Below are positions 1 to 8,992 of a stretch of 64,000 bases of DNA, piece by piece (within the stretch, counting starts at the first letter, position 1; every line of letters begins with the position of its first letter). Origin of the DNA: Micromonospora chokoriensis (lineage in GTDB: Bacteria; Actinomycetota; Actinomycetes; Mycobacteriales; Micromonosporaceae); assembly GCF_000718555.1 (NCBI RefSeq), contig NZ_JOAN01000001.1:1-64000 (forward strand), read 5' to 3'. The notes beneath the pieces are model-generated. The model was not told where the DNA came from, searched no databases, and saw only the letters and a list, made by a program, of their open reading frames with translations. Both the position numbers and the translations under genes were made by a program.

Positions 1-928
1 ACTGACCAACCCCACGACGCCGCCCCCGACCACCCCGCCTCCCACCAGCGGGAACCTGGCGCTGGGCCGACCGGCGACCGCGACCAGCACCAACCAGAGC
101 TACTCGGCGGGCAACGCGGTGGACGGCAACGCGGCCAGCTACTGGGAGAGCGCCAACAACGCCTTCCCGCAGTCGGTCACCGTCGACCTGGGCGCGTCCC
201 GGTCGGTCGACCGGGTGGTACTCAAGCTGCCCAGCGGCTGGGAGCAGCGCACGCAGACCCTGTCGGTGCTCGGCTCCACCGACGGCTCGTCATACACGAC
301 GCTGGCGTCGTCCGCCGGTCGGGTCTTCGCCCCCGGCTCGGGCAACGCCGTCTCGATCGGGCTGCCCTCCGGTGACCGCCGCTACGTCCGGGTCACCGTC
401 ACCGGCAACACCGGCTGGCCGGCCGCGCAACTCTCCGAGGTCGAGGTGTACGGCGGCACGCAAACCACCCCGCCACCGACCACGCCACCGCCGACCACGC
501 CGCCACCCAGCGGCAACCTGGCGGCCGGGCGGTCGGTCACCGAGACCAGTCACTCGGATGTGTACGCCGCCCCCAACGTGGTGGATGGCAACGCGAACAC
601 CTACTGGGAGAGCGCCAACAACGCGTTCCCGCAGTCGCTGACGGTTGACCTGGGTGCCGACCGGTCGGTGTCCCGGGTCGTGTTGAAGCTCCCACCGTCA
701 TCGGCCTGGCAGACGCGTACCCAGACGCTGTCGGTGCTCGGCTCCACCAATGGCTCGACGTTCACCACGCTGAAGGCGTCCGCCGGTTACAGCTTCAACC
801 CGGCCAGCGGCAACACCGTCACCGTGACCTTCACGGCGACCACTCAGCGGTACCTGCGGCTGACCGTCACCGGCAACACCGGTTGGCCGGCCGGTCAGCT
901 CAGCGAGTTCGAGGTCTATTCCAGCTAG
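1..928 (+). CDS. C-terminal part of a secreted protein with tandem F5/8-type C (discoidin, CBM32-like) domains
   Basis: The reading frame is open from base 2, so the gene begins before the window; only about 308 residues are visible. It holds two discoidin-like carbohydrate-binding domains, roughly bases 50-460 and 511-925, each containing the WESANNAFPQ segment and ending in an EVY strand. They are joined by a Pro/Thr linker (PPPTTPPPTTPPPSG), and another such linker precedes the first domain. This is the layout of an extracellular polysaccharide-active enzyme whose catalytic part lies upstream, but that part is not seen. Its second domain is almost the same, also at DNA level, as the first domain of the glucanase that follows 155 bases downstream, suggesting duplication or gene conversion. 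Confidence 0.85.
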   Translation, partial: LTNPTTPPPTTPPPTSGNLALGRPATATSTNQSYSAGNAVDGNAASYWESANNAFPQSVTVDLGASRSVDRVVLKLPSGWEQRTQTLSVLGSTDGSSYTTLASSAGRVFAPGSGNAVSIGLPSGDRRYVRVTVTGNTGWPAAQLSEVEVYGGTQTTPPPTTPPPTTPPPSGNLAAGRSVTETSHSDVYAAPNVVDGNANTYWESANNAFPQSLTVDLGADRSVSRVVLKLPPSSAWQTRTQTLSVLGSTNGSTFTTLKASAGYSFNPASGNTVTVTFTATTQRYLRLTVTGNTGWPAGQLSEFEVYSS

Positions 929-1083
929 GCCAGCGGCCCCCGCCCACCCAGGGCGGGGGCCACCCGGCAGTTCCCGTCCCCCAACCCACCGTCCCCCACC
1001 TGTCGCGGCACGACGGGCGTACCCCTGCACCCGTCCACCGGGCAACGCACCCACACCACCCCCGAAAGAGGTGTAGCGACCCC

Positions 1084-4000
1084 ATGTCCAGAACCGGCAC
1101 CAGACCAGGCACCCCGCCGAGCGGCGCGTCCCGAACCACCCGCACGGGCCACCGGCGACTGCTCGCCGGCGCGCTCGCCGGCCTGCTCCTCGCCAGCGCC
1201 CCGGTCGTCACCCCCACGGCCAGCGCCGCACCGGCGGTCGACGCGTCCGCGTCCGCCGCCCGCGCAGCCCTGCTCGCCGGGCTCTCCGCCACCATGACCG
1301 CCAGCAGCTACACCCAGAACTACGTGGCGAGCAACGCCAACGACGGCAACGCGAACACCTACTGGGAGAGCGCCAACAACGCGTTCCCGCAGTGGATCCA
1401 GGCCGACCTGGGCGCCACGGTCAGCGCGGACCGGGTGGTGCTGAAGCTGCCGCCCGCGTCGGACTGGCAGACCCGTACGCAGACGCTGTCGGTGCTCGGC
1501 TCCACCAACGGCTCGTCCTTCACCACCCTGAAGGCATCCGCCGGCTACACCTTCAACCCGGCCAGCGGCAACACCGTGACGGTCAGCTTCACCGCCACCA
1601 GCACCCGCTACGTACGGGTGCAGGTCACCGGCAACACCGGCTGGCCGGCGGCGCAGTTCTCCGAGGTCGAGGTGTACGGCGCGACCGGCAGCCCCGACAC
1701 CCAGGCGCCCAGCGCTCCGGGCAACCTGGGATACACCCAGCCCGCCAGCGGGCAGATCCAGCTCAACTGGTCCGCGTCCACCGACAACGTCGGGGTGACC
1801 GGGTACGACGTCTACGCCAACGGCGCGCTGCGCGGCAGCGTCGGCAGCTCGACGCTCACGTACACCGACAGTCAGCCGACCAGCGCCACGGTCTCGTACT
1901 ACGTCCGAGCCAAGGACGCGGCCGGCAACCAGTCGGCGAACAGCAACACCGTGACCCGGACCGGCACCGGCAACCCGCCGACCGGGAGCAACCTGGCGAT
2001 CGGTAAGCCGATCACCGCCTCCGGGTACGTGCACACGTTCGTGGCCACCAACGCCAACGACAACAGCGTGACCACCTACTGGGAGGGCAACGGCAACCCG
2101 AGCACGCTGACCGTGCAGCTCGGCGCGAACGCCAGCCTCAGCCAGGTCGTGCTGAAGCTCAACCCGGACTCGGCGTGGGGGACGCGTACCCAGAACATCA
2201 CAGTGCTCGGCCGGGACCAGGGCTCGTCGAGCTTCACCACCCTGGTCGGCGCGGCGAACTACACCTTCAACCCGGGCAGCGGCAACACGGTGACCATCCC
2301 GGTCTCCGGCGCGGCGGCCGACGTACGCCTCTCGATCGCCTCGAACACCGGCGCACCGGCCGGGCAGGTGGCCGAGTTCCAGGTCTTCGGCACTCCGGCC
2401 CCGAACCCGGACCTGACCGTGACCGGCATGTCGTTCAGCCCGTCCGCACCCGTGGAGACCAGCACCATCACGCTCTCCGCGACCGTGCGTAACGCGGGCT
2501 CGGCGGCCTCCGGTGCGACGAACGTCAACTTCTACCTGGGCTCCACCCGGGTCGGCACCGCCTCGGTCGGCGGCCTCGCGGCCGGCGCCTCGACCACGGT
2601 CAGCGCCAGCATCGGCACCCGGGACGCGGGCAGCTACCCGCTCAGCGCGAAGGTCGACGAGTCGAACACCGTCGTCGAGCAGGACGACACCAACAACAGC
2701 TACACCAACCCCAGCCCGCTGGTGGTCAGCGCGGTCGCCAGCTCCGACCTGGTCGCCTCCGCGGTCGCCTGGTCACCGGGCAACCCGACGGCCGGCAACA
2801 CGGTCACCTTCTCGGTGTCGATCCGCAACGCCGGCAACCAGGCGTCCGCGTCCGGCGCGCACGGCATCACGCTCACCGTGCTCAACGAGTCCGGCACCGT
2901 GGTCCGTACGCTGACCGGCTCGTACTCCGGCGTGATCAACGCCGGCGCGACGGTCGGCCCGATCAGCCTGGGCACCTGGACCGCCGCGAACGGCAAGTAC
3001 ACCGTCCGGGTGGTGCTCGCCGTGGACGGCAACGAGTTGCCGGTCAAGCAGGCCAACAACACAAGTGACCGCCCGCTCTTCGTGGGGCGTGGCGCGAACA
3101 TGCCGTACGACATGTACGAGGCCGAGGAGGGCGTGGTCGGCGGCGGCGCGGCCATCGTCGGGCCGAACCGGGAGATCGGCGACCTGGCCGGCGAGGCGTC
3201 CGGCAGGCGGGCGGTGACTCTCAACTCGACCGGCAGCTACGTCGAGTTCACCACCCGGGCCAGCACCAACACGCTTGTCACCCGCTTCTCCATCCCCGAC
3301 GCGTCGGGCGGCGGCGGGATCCACTCGACGCTGAACGTCTACGTCAACGGCACCTTCCACAAGGCCATCGACCTGACGTCCCGGTACGCCTGGCTCTACG
3401 GCAGCGAGGCCAGCCCGGGCAACTCGCCGAGCGCGGGCGGACCGCGGCACATCTACGACGAAGCCAACGTCATGCTCAACTCCACCGTCCCGGCCGGCAG
3501 CAAGATCCGCCTCCAGAAGGACCCGGCCAACACCACCACGTACGCGATCGACTTCATCAACACCGAGCAGGTGTCGCCGATCGCCAACCCGGACCCGTCC
3601 CGCTACACCACGCCGACCGGCTTCACCCACTCCGACGTGCAGAACGCCCTGGACCGGGTGCGGATGGACACCACCGGCAACCTGGTCGGGGTCTACCTGC
3701 CCGCCGGCAACTACTCCACCTCGTCGAAGTTCCAGGTGTACGGCAAGGCGGTCCAGGTGACCGGCGCCGGCCCCTGGTACACCCGGTTCAACGCGCCGTC
3801 GGGCCAGGACAACACCGACATCGGCTTCCGGGCCGAGGCGTCGGCGGCGAACTCGTCGTTCAAGAACTTCGCGTACTTCGGTAACTACACCTCGCGGATC
3901 GACGGCCCGGGCAAGGTGTTCGACTTCTCCAACGTGTCGAACATCGTGATCGACAACATCTGGAACGAACACATGGTGTGCCTCTACTGGGGTGCCAACA

Positions 4001-4767
4001 CCGACTACATGACGATCAAGAACTCCCGGATCCGGAACATGTTCGCCGACGGCATCAACATGACCAACGGGAGCACCAACAACCTGGTCAGTAACAACGA
4101 CGCTCGGGCTACCGGCGACGACAGCTTCGCGCTGTTCTCGGCGATCGACGCGGGCGGCGCTGACATGAAGGACAACGTCTACGAGAACCTGACCTCGACC
4201 CTGACCTGGCGGGCCGCCGGGGTGGCCGTGTACGGCGGCTACGGCAACACGTTCCGCAACATCTACATCGCGGACACGCTCGTCTACTCGGGCATCACCA
4301 TCAGCTCGCTCGACTTCGGCTACCCGATGAACGGGTTCGGCGCGAACCCGCCGACGAGGTTCGAGAACATCTCGATCGTCCGGGCTGGTGGGCACTTCTG
4401 GGGCGGGCAGACCTTCCCGGCGATCTGGGTCTTCTCCGCCTCGAAGGTGTTCCAGGGCATCCGGGTCAGCGATGTCGACATCATCGACCCGACCTACAGC
4501 GGCATCATGTTCCAGACCAACTACGTCGGCGGGCAGCCGCAGAACCCGATCACCGACACGGTCTTCACGAACGTGTCGATCAGCGGGGCTCGCAAGAGCG
4601 GTGACGCCTACGACGCGAAGTCCGGTTTTGCCATCTGGGCCAACCCCATGCCGGAGTCCGGGCAGGGGCCGGCCGTCGGGTCGGTCACCTTCAACAACCT
4701 GCAGCTGAGCAACAACGCCGTGGACATCCAGAACCCCACGTCGACCTTCACCATCAACCGCAACTGA
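1084..4767 (+). CDS. Secreted multidomain GH87-type alpha-1,3-glucanase (mycodextranase-like)
   Basis: Predicted 1227-residue exported enzyme that should cut alpha-1,3-glucan, for example of fungal walls or dental-type polymers. The ATG at 1084 is chosen because of GAAAGAGG 14 bases upstream and an Arg-rich signal peptide (about residues 1-48, ending ASA). Domains in order: discoidin (65-200), fibronectin III (206-293), discoidin (300-438), two CARDB-like domains (440-545, 552-669), a CBM35/6-like module starting MYEAEEG (675-832), and a right-handed beta-helix (840-1227). In the helix, Asp989 (ADGIN) and Asp1012-Asp1013 (GDDSF) have the D-x22-DD spacing that I recall for the catalytic aspartates of GH87 enzymes. 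A 16-bp hairpin follows the stop. GH87 is inferred from family recall, not from a search. Confidence 0.85.
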   Translation: MSRTGTRPGTPPSGASRTTRTGHRRLLAGALAGLLLASAPVVTPTASAAPAVDASASAARAALLAGLSATMTASSYTQNYVASNANDGNANTYWESANNAFPQWIQADLGATVSADRVVLKLPPASDWQTRTQTLSVLGSTNGSSFTTLKASAGYTFNPASGNTVTVSFTATSTRYVRVQVTGNTGWPAAQFSEVEVYGATGSPDTQAPSAPGNLGYTQPASGQIQLNWSASTDNVGVTGYDVYANGALRGSVGSSTLTYTDSQPTSATVSYYVRAKDAAGNQSANSNTVTRTGTGNPPTGSNLAIGKPITASGYVHTFVATNANDNSVTTYWEGNGNPSTLTVQLGANASLSQVVLKLNPDSAWGTRTQNITVLGRDQGSSSFTTLVGAANYTFNPGSGNTVTIPVSGAAADVRLSIASNTGAPAGQVAEFQVFGTPAPNPDLTVTGMSFSPSAPVETSTITLSATVRNAGSAASGATNVNFYLGSTRVGTASVGGLAAGASTTVSASIGTRDAGSYPLSAKVDESNTVVEQDDTNNSYTNPSPLVVSAVASSDLVASAVAWSPGNPTAGNTVTFSVSIRNAGNQASASGAHGITLTVLNESGTVVRTLTGSYSGVINAGATVGPISLGTWTAANGKYTVRVVLAVDGNELPVKQANNTSDRPLFVGRGANMPYDMYEAEEGVVGGGAAIVGPNREIGDLAGEASGRRAVTLNSTGSYVEFTTRASTNTLVTRFSIPDASGGGGIHSTLNVYVNGTFHKAIDLTSRYAWLYGSEASPGNSPSAGGPRHIYDEANVMLNSTVPAGSKIRLQKDPANTTTYAIDFINTEQVSPIANPDPSRYTTPTGFTHSDVQNALDRVRMDTTGNLVGVYLPAGNYSTSSKFQVYGKAVQVTGAGPWYTRFNAPSGQDNTDIGFRAEASAANSSFKNFAYFGNYTSRIDGPGKVFDFSNVSNIVIDNIWNEHMVCLYWGANTDYMTIKNSRIRNMFADGINMTNGSTNNLVSNNDARATGDDSFALFSAIDAGGADMKDNVYENLTSTLTWRAAGVAVYGGYGNTFRNIYIADTLVYSGITISSLDFGYPMNGFGANPPTRFENISIVRAGGHFWGGQTFPAIWVFSASKVFQGIRVSDVDIIDPTYSGIMFQTNYVGGQPQNPITDTVFTNVSISGARKSGDAYDAKSGFAIWANPMPESGQGPAVGSVTFNNLQLSNNAVDIQNPTSTFTINRN

Positions 4768-4768
4768 G

Positions 4769-5569
4769 CTAGCTCGCACCGGACGCCGCCGGGAGGGTTG
4801 CCCCTCCCGGCGGCGTCGCGCCGTGCCGGCCCTCGCCCGCGGCGAACAGGGCCGCGCCGGCCGCCGCATCCGTGGCCAGCGAGTTCATCCCGTACGCCAA
4901 CTCGGTCGCCAACGCCTCCGGCTCTGACCGCCCCGCGCCGGCCAACAGCGCCGCCCGGTCGTTGCGCAGGCAGGTCTGCGGATGCCGGGCAATCGCCGCC
5001 GCCAGTTCCTCGGCCGCGGCCCGCGCCTGGCCGGGTGGCACCAACCGATTGACCAACCCCATCGCGTACGCCTCATCGGCCGGCACCGGGCGGCCGGTGA
5101 GGATCAGGTCCATCGCCCGACTCTCGCCGATCAATCGGGGCAGCCGGACGGTGCCGCCGTCGATCAGCGGCACTCCCCAGCGGCGGCAGAACACCCCCAG
5201 AATCGCGTCGGACTCGGCGACCCGCAGGTCACACCAGAGCGCCAACTCGAGCCCGCCCGCCACCGCGTACCCGGAGATCGCCGCGATCACCGGCTTGCTG
5301 AGCGCCATCCGGGTCGGACCCATCGGGCCGTCCCCCTCCGGCTCGACCCGGTTGCCGCTCGGCGTGCCGATCGCCTTGAGGTCGGCGCCGGCGCAGAACG
5401 TGCCGCCGGCGCCCCACAGCACGGCCACCAACGCGTCCGGATCGGCCTCAAAGGCCCGAAACGCGTCCGCCAACGCCCGCGCCGTCGCCCCGTCGACAGC
5501 ATTCCGAACGTCCGCCCGATCCAGCACCACAGTGGTAACCGCCCCGACCCGTTCCACCCGCACGCCCAT
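4769..5569 (-). CDS. Enoyl-CoA hydratase/isomerase (crotonase) family protein
   Basis: A 266-residue cytoplasmic crotonase-fold protein, normal length for the family, expected to act on an acyl-CoA thioester. The two oxyanion-hole segments are visible: CAGADLKAI and GYAVAGGLELALWCD. The later segment GVPLIDGGTVRLPRLIG is also typical. The position that usually carries a PE pair in hydratases reads FCRRWG here, so the catalytic glutamate of true hydratases may be missing and the reaction is uncertain. The start MGVRVERV fits family N termini; an upstream extension of the frame exists but looks non-coding. It is convergent with the glucanase and divergent from the Rieske protein, with no operon partner. 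Confidence 0.88.
   Translation of the reverse strand: MGVRVERVGAVTTVVLDRADVRNAVDGATARALADAFRAFEADPDALVAVLWGAGGTFCAGADLKAIGTPSGNRVEPEGDGPMGPTRMALSKPVIAAISGYAVAGGLELALWCDLRVAESDAILGVFCRRWGVPLIDGGTVRLPRLIGESRAMDLILTGRPVPADEAYAMGLVNRLVPPGQARAAAEELAAAIARHPQTCLRNDRAALLAGAGRSEPEALATELAYGMNSLATDAAAGAALFAAGEGRHGATPPGGATLPAASGAS
4782..4817. terminator. Perfect 16-bp hairpin, likely terminator of the glucanase gene, inside the convergent crotonase gene
   Basis: Bases 4782-4797 and 4802-4817 are perfect reverse complements with a 4-base TTGC loop. The hairpin starts 15 bases after the glucanase stop codon and has no U-tract, as is common in actinomycetes. It lies within the last codons of the crotonase gene on the other strand, whose stop is only one base from the glucanase stop. 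Confidence 0.7.
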
Positions 5570-5647
5570 CGACTCAGAATGCCCGCCCCGCCGCAGGTTG
5601 TCACCGGTGGTCGGTTTGCGACGTCGATCGCCGGGAAGTCGGTACTT

Positions 5648-6502
5648 GTGCGAGCACTTCTGACGAAAGTTGAGCAGGACTCCCGGCTGGACGGCGTTGG
5701 TGACCGGTTGCAGAAGGTGGTCCTGGGGACGCTGCGTCCGCGCCGGCTGCGAGATCTGCTGCACGGGGTGACGCTCGGGCATCCGCTGCACCCGGCGATG
5801 GTGCAGGTGCCGGTCGGCGCGTGGATCAGCGCTGCGGTGCTGGACCTGATGCCCGGGCAGCGCCGCCCCGCGACCGTGCTGGTCGGTCTGGGCACCGTCA
5901 GCGCGTTGCCGGCGGCGGTCGCCGGCCTGAACGACTGGGCGGCGCTCGCCCGGGACCAGCGCCGGGTCGGCCTTGTGCACGCCGCCGCCAACACGGTCGG
6001 CATGGCGATCTACGCCGGCTCGCTGGCCGCGCGGCTCTCCGGCCGGCACGGGATGGGCCGTGCCCTCGGCTTCCTCGGGCTCTCCACCGTGAGCCTCGGG
6101 GCGTACATCGGGGGTCACCTGGCGTACAAGCAGGGGGCGCAGGTCAACCAGAGCGTCTCCGAGCTGCACCGGATGACCGACGGCTGGCACTCGCTGGCCG
6201 ACATGGCGACGTTGCCGCAGCGCACCCTGATCACCCGGGAGGTGGACGACGACATCTCGGTGATCCTCTACCGGCACGGTGACGAGGTGACCGTGATGTT
6301 GGAGCGCTGCCCGCACCAGAGCGGGCCGCTCGGCGAGGGCGAGGTGCAGGAGATCGACGGCCACGCCTGTGTGGTCTGCCCGTGGCACGGCAGCGCGTTC
6401 CGACTCAACGGCGGCGAGGTCATGCAGGGGCCGTCTGGCAACGACCAACAGATCCTGCCCACCCGGATCCAGAACGGCGTGCTCCAGACCCGCCTGCCCT
6501 GA
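5648..6502 (+). CDS. DUF2231 membrane protein with C-terminal Rieske [2Fe-2S] domain
   Basis: 284 residues. The N-terminal half has the DUF2231 signature (GVTLGHPLHPAMVQVPVGAW) and about four hydrophobic segments; the C-terminal third is a Rieske domain with CPHQSGPL and CVVCPWHGSAF, giving the Cys-x-His and Cys-x2-His ligands for a [2Fe-2S] cluster. It is probably a membrane-anchored electron-transfer protein of unknown partner. GTG at 5648 is chosen because GGGAAG lies about 9 bases before it; an in-frame ATG at 5579 would leave only 9 bases to the divergent crotonase start. The gene seems to stand alone between the crotonase and the end of the tad operon. Confidence 0.85.
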   Translation: MRALLTKVEQDSRLDGVGDRLQKVVLGTLRPRRLRDLLHGVTLGHPLHPAMVQVPVGAWISAAVLDLMPGQRRPATVLVGLGTVSALPAAVAGLNDWAALARDQRRVGLVHAAANTVGMAIYAGSLAARLSGRHGMGRALGFLGLSTVSLGAYIGGHLAYKQGAQVNQSVSELHRMTDGWHSLADMATLPQRTLITREVDDDISVILYRHGDEVTVMLERCPHQSGPLGEGEVQEIDGHACVVCPWHGSAFRLNGGEVMQGPSGNDQQILPTRIQNGVLQTRLP

Positions 6503-6573
6503 CCCGCTGGCGGACCTGAGACATCACGCTCTCTGGAGTCCTGGCCCCGGGAGCCATCGCACTGCCGCTCCGC

Positions 6574-8076
6574 TCAGCTGCGTCGGTGACGGCCGACCGG
6601 CGGACCGTCCGGTACGGAGTCCAGCCCGTGCCCGCCGTCGAACAACCCGCCTTCGGCGTTGCCGTCGGCCCAGTCGTCGTCACCACTCCAGCCCCCCGCG
6701 CCGGGGATCGCCATGGCACCGCCGGGGAACGCCGTGCTACCGGGGAGTGCCATTCCGCTACCGGCCGGCGCCACCCCACTGCCACCGGGTGCCCATCCGC
6801 TTCCGGCGGGGGCCACACCATTGCCGCCAGGCGCCATGCCGTCGCCGCTGGGCACGGTGCCGCCGATCGGCGCGGCGGGGGCTTCGATGGCCGCCGCCGC
6901 CCGGCTGGCAGCCCACGCGGCACCGCTCCCGGCCGCCGCAGCGCTGGTCCGACGGGTGGCACTGGTGGTTCGGCCCGAGCCACCGCTGCTGCGGGCCGCG
7001 CCACCCCGAGGTCTGCGAGAGGACGTGGCCAACCGGGGAGCCGCCCCTGCGGTGGCCGGGCGTCGGCGCAGCCCCAGAACCGCGCCGATCTGAGCGCCGA
7101 CGATGCTCGCCACGGCCAGTACGGCGGAGACCGCCAGCGGTCGATTCACCCGGTCGGCGGCACCAACTCCGGCTGCACCGACCGTCATCGCGGGTGGTTG
7201 GCCCGCTGACTCCGTACCGCTGGGTGGTGCCGGGGCCACCCGCGGCGGTGCCGCCCGCTCGGGCGTCGGCCGGGGCGTGGGCGGCTTCGGCGCCGCGGCC
7301 CGGTCGACGAGTCGCCCGGTGGCGTGCTTGCGGGCCCCCTGGTCGGCGGCCTCGGTGGGCAGTCGCAGCAGTTGACCGGGGCGGATCCGGTCCGGGTCGT
7401 CGAGCTTGTTCAGCTTGGCGAGTTGTCGGTAGTCGCCGAACTCGTTCAGGTACCGCTCGGCCACCTCCCCGAGGTAGTCGCCCCGCGCCACCCGGTACAC
7501 CGGCGCGGCCTCGTCGTTCGCCGCAGCGCCACCGGGGGCAGCGAGCCCTGTCCCGGCCATGCCGAGCAGTCCGCCCCGGGCCACCGGCGCGGCCGTGTCC
7601 GGTGTCGTCGCCGCCCGGGTCGGCGCGGCCAGGGCGGTGACGGCCGGGCTCGCGTACGCCGGGGGCCCGTAGACCGCTGCGGCGCTGGCGGCGGCCGGGC
7701 TGGCGACCAGGATCAGCGCGACCGAGCCGACCAGCGCGGCGGCGGCCTTCTGCTGGCGGCCCATCCCGGGCAACTTCGGCGCCGGCCGGCGCAGGGTCTG
7801 TGCACCCAACTCGACGAGGACGGAGAAGGCGAACGTGGCCCAGCCGAACCAACCAGCGACGGCCAGTGCCCGCAGGAAGAGCTGACCGTCGTCCCGGCTG
7901 GTCAGGGCAGTGCCCACCTCGCTGATCGTGGGGAGGTGATCAGGCAGGGGATTGCCGGCGAAGGCCAGCAGCGCGATCGGCGCACCGACCAGCAGCACCA
8001 GGAGCACGGCCAGCGCGCCGATGCCGGTGAGGATCCGTCCGGTCCGCCGTACGACGGACCCACCCGATACGGGCAT
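6574..8076 (-). CDS. LysM-domain membrane protein at the end of the tad operon
   Basis: 500 residues. Two hydrophobic segments near residues 17-40 and 67-90 are followed by a third near 112-135, a LysM domain (about 193-240, YRVARGDYLGEVAERYL through GQLLRLP), a Pro-rich stretch, another membrane segment near 315-335, and a low-complexity tail with repeated GSG-APGG units ending in an acidic patch. LysM binds peptidoglycan, so the protein may hold the tad apparatus to the wall; that role is inferred from position only. It is the last gene of the minus-strand tad operon, 14 bases after the TadG-like gene, with a strong GGAAGGAAGG ribosome site. Confidence 0.82.
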   Translation of the reverse strand: MPVSGGSVVRRTGRILTGIGALAVLLVLLVGAPIALLAFAGNPLPDHLPTISEVGTALTSRDDGQLFLRALAVAGWFGWATFAFSVLVELGAQTLRRPAPKLPGMGRQQKAAAALVGSVALILVASPAAASAAAVYGPPAYASPAVTALAAPTRAATTPDTAAPVARGGLLGMAGTGLAAPGGAAANDEAAPVYRVARGDYLGEVAERYLNEFGDYRQLAKLNKLDDPDRIRPGQLLRLPTEAADQGARKHATGRLVDRAAAPKPPTPRPTPERAAPPRVAPAPPSGTESAGQPPAMTVGAAGVGAADRVNRPLAVSAVLAVASIVGAQIGAVLGLRRRPATAGAAPRLATSSRRPRGGAARSSGGSGRTTSATRRTSAAAAGSGAAWAASRAAAAIEAPAAPIGGTVPSGDGMAPGGNGVAPAGSGWAPGGSGVAPAGSGMALPGSTAFPGGAMAIPGAGGWSGDDDWADGNAEGGLFDGGHGLDSVPDGPPVGRHRRS

Positions 8077-8090
8077 GGCTGCCTTCCTTC

Positions 8091-8540
8091 CTACGGTGCT
8101 GCGGTGATGGCACGCGCGGTCGCCTCGCCGGTGACGGTGACCGTCTTGTTCTGGACGAACGGTCCGAGCATCGAGCGGTTGTAGGTGATGTTGACGGTTA
8201 CCCGGATCAGGATTTCCCCGTCGACCTCGGGGAAGCTCACGGTGTGGCCGGCGGTGTCCACGGCAGATAGGTAGTTGGCGACCGCCACGAGCGCATCCGG
8301 CTTGCTGATCCGCTTCGGCCCGCCTTCGATGGCGGTGGCCCGGTCGATGGCCTGGCCACCGGCCCGGGCCGCCTCGGCGGCCAGGTTCTGGGCGCGTTGC
8401 AGGGTGCGTAGTTGCCCGGCGCCGTCGAAGGAGAGGCCGATGATGGCCAGTACGCCGATCATCGTCACCGCGAGGAAGATGCTCACCCGGCCGTGCTCGC
8501 CGGCCGGCGGGGGCCGGACAGCCGAAGTGGCGGCCGTCAT
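8091..8540 (-). CDS. TadG-like pilus assembly protein (pseudopilin)
   Basis: 149 residues. A basic N terminus is followed by one hydrophobic helix (VSIFLAVTMIGVLAIIGLSF, about residues 19-38) and an extracellular domain with LQRAQNLAAEAARAGGQA, the usual pattern of TadG-type proteins where the first helix runs into a conserved Asp-rich turn (FDGAG). It probably sits in the cytoplasmic membrane as a minor component of the Flp/Tad system. Its start overlaps the stop of the preceding TadE gene by four bases (ATGA), so translation is likely coupled. Confidence 0.85.
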   Translation of the reverse strand: MTAATSAVRPPPAGEHGRVSIFLAVTMIGVLAIIGLSFDGAGQLRTLQRAQNLAAEAARAGGQAIDRATAIEGGPKRISKPDALVAVANYLSAVDTAGHTVSFPEVDGEILIRVTVNITYNRSMLGPFVQNKTVTVTGEATARAITAAP

Positions 8541-8992
8541 TGCCGGCTCCGGTAACGGTCCAGCGGCGAGGTGAAGCTCGCGGTGATCTCCTTCTGGCTC
8601 TGCGTCCCGGGCAGAATGTCGAGTGCGATGTCCTGGAAGGACACCATGCAGGTGATCGTCACCGTCACTGTGGCGTCCGTACCGACCTGGCTGCCGAAGG
8701 CGCCGTCGAAGCTCGATGGCGTGCCGGTGAACGTCGGGGCCAGGTTGTTCGCGCAGGCCAGGCCGTGCCAGTCCAGCTGCTGCTGGGCAGCATCCAGGGC
8801 GGCTGCTCGGGCGGTGTCCGCGTTCCGGGAGATCGAGGCGGCACGGGCGGCGTCGTGCGCGGCTGCATCGAGGGCCTCCGCTGCCAGCGCGGTACGCCCG
8901 ACCACACCGGCCAGCACCATCAGCGCGATGAACGCCGGCGCGAGCACCGCCACCTCGATGGAGACCGAGCCTCGCTCGGCGGTGCGGGTCAT
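8537..8992 (-). CDS. TadE family protein (second copy)
   Basis: 151 residues. The N-terminal ERGSVSIEVAVLAPAFIALMV motif with Glu five residues after a Gly resembles the prepilin-type cleavage and helix region of TadE pseudopilins; the rest is an extracytoplasmic domain with two cysteines (CANN and ITCMV) that could pair. The ATG at 8992 overlaps the previous gene's stop by four bases. The frame is open further upstream in a different product's territory, but those residues do not look like coding sequence. It is expected to be processed by the prepilin peptidase encoded divergently at 16515. Confidence 0.88.
   Translation of the reverse strand: MTRTAERGSVSIEVAVLAPAFIALMVLAGVVGRTALAAEALDAAAHDAARAASISRNADTARAAALDAAQQQLDWHGLACANNLAPTFTGTPSSFDGAFGSQVGTDATVTVTITCMVSFQDIALDILPGTQSQKEITASFTSPLDRYRSRQ

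Noticed and set aside
2773..4869. A 698-codon open frame on the minus strand opposite the glucanase
   Set aside because: It is antisense to a clear secreted enzyme with domains and active-site motifs; long antisense frames arise from high third-position GC. The product is Val/Arg/Gly-rich with no motif.
5570..6448. A possible N-terminal extension of the crotonase
   Set aside because: The frame is open for 293 more codons but is antisense to the DUF2231/Rieske gene and not like any crotonase; the ATG at 5569 fits family length.
6700..6880. Direct repeats that looked like a CRISPR array
   Set aside because: They are codon-level repeats of the GSG/APGG tail in the LysM protein, without constant repeats or unique spacers of fixed size.
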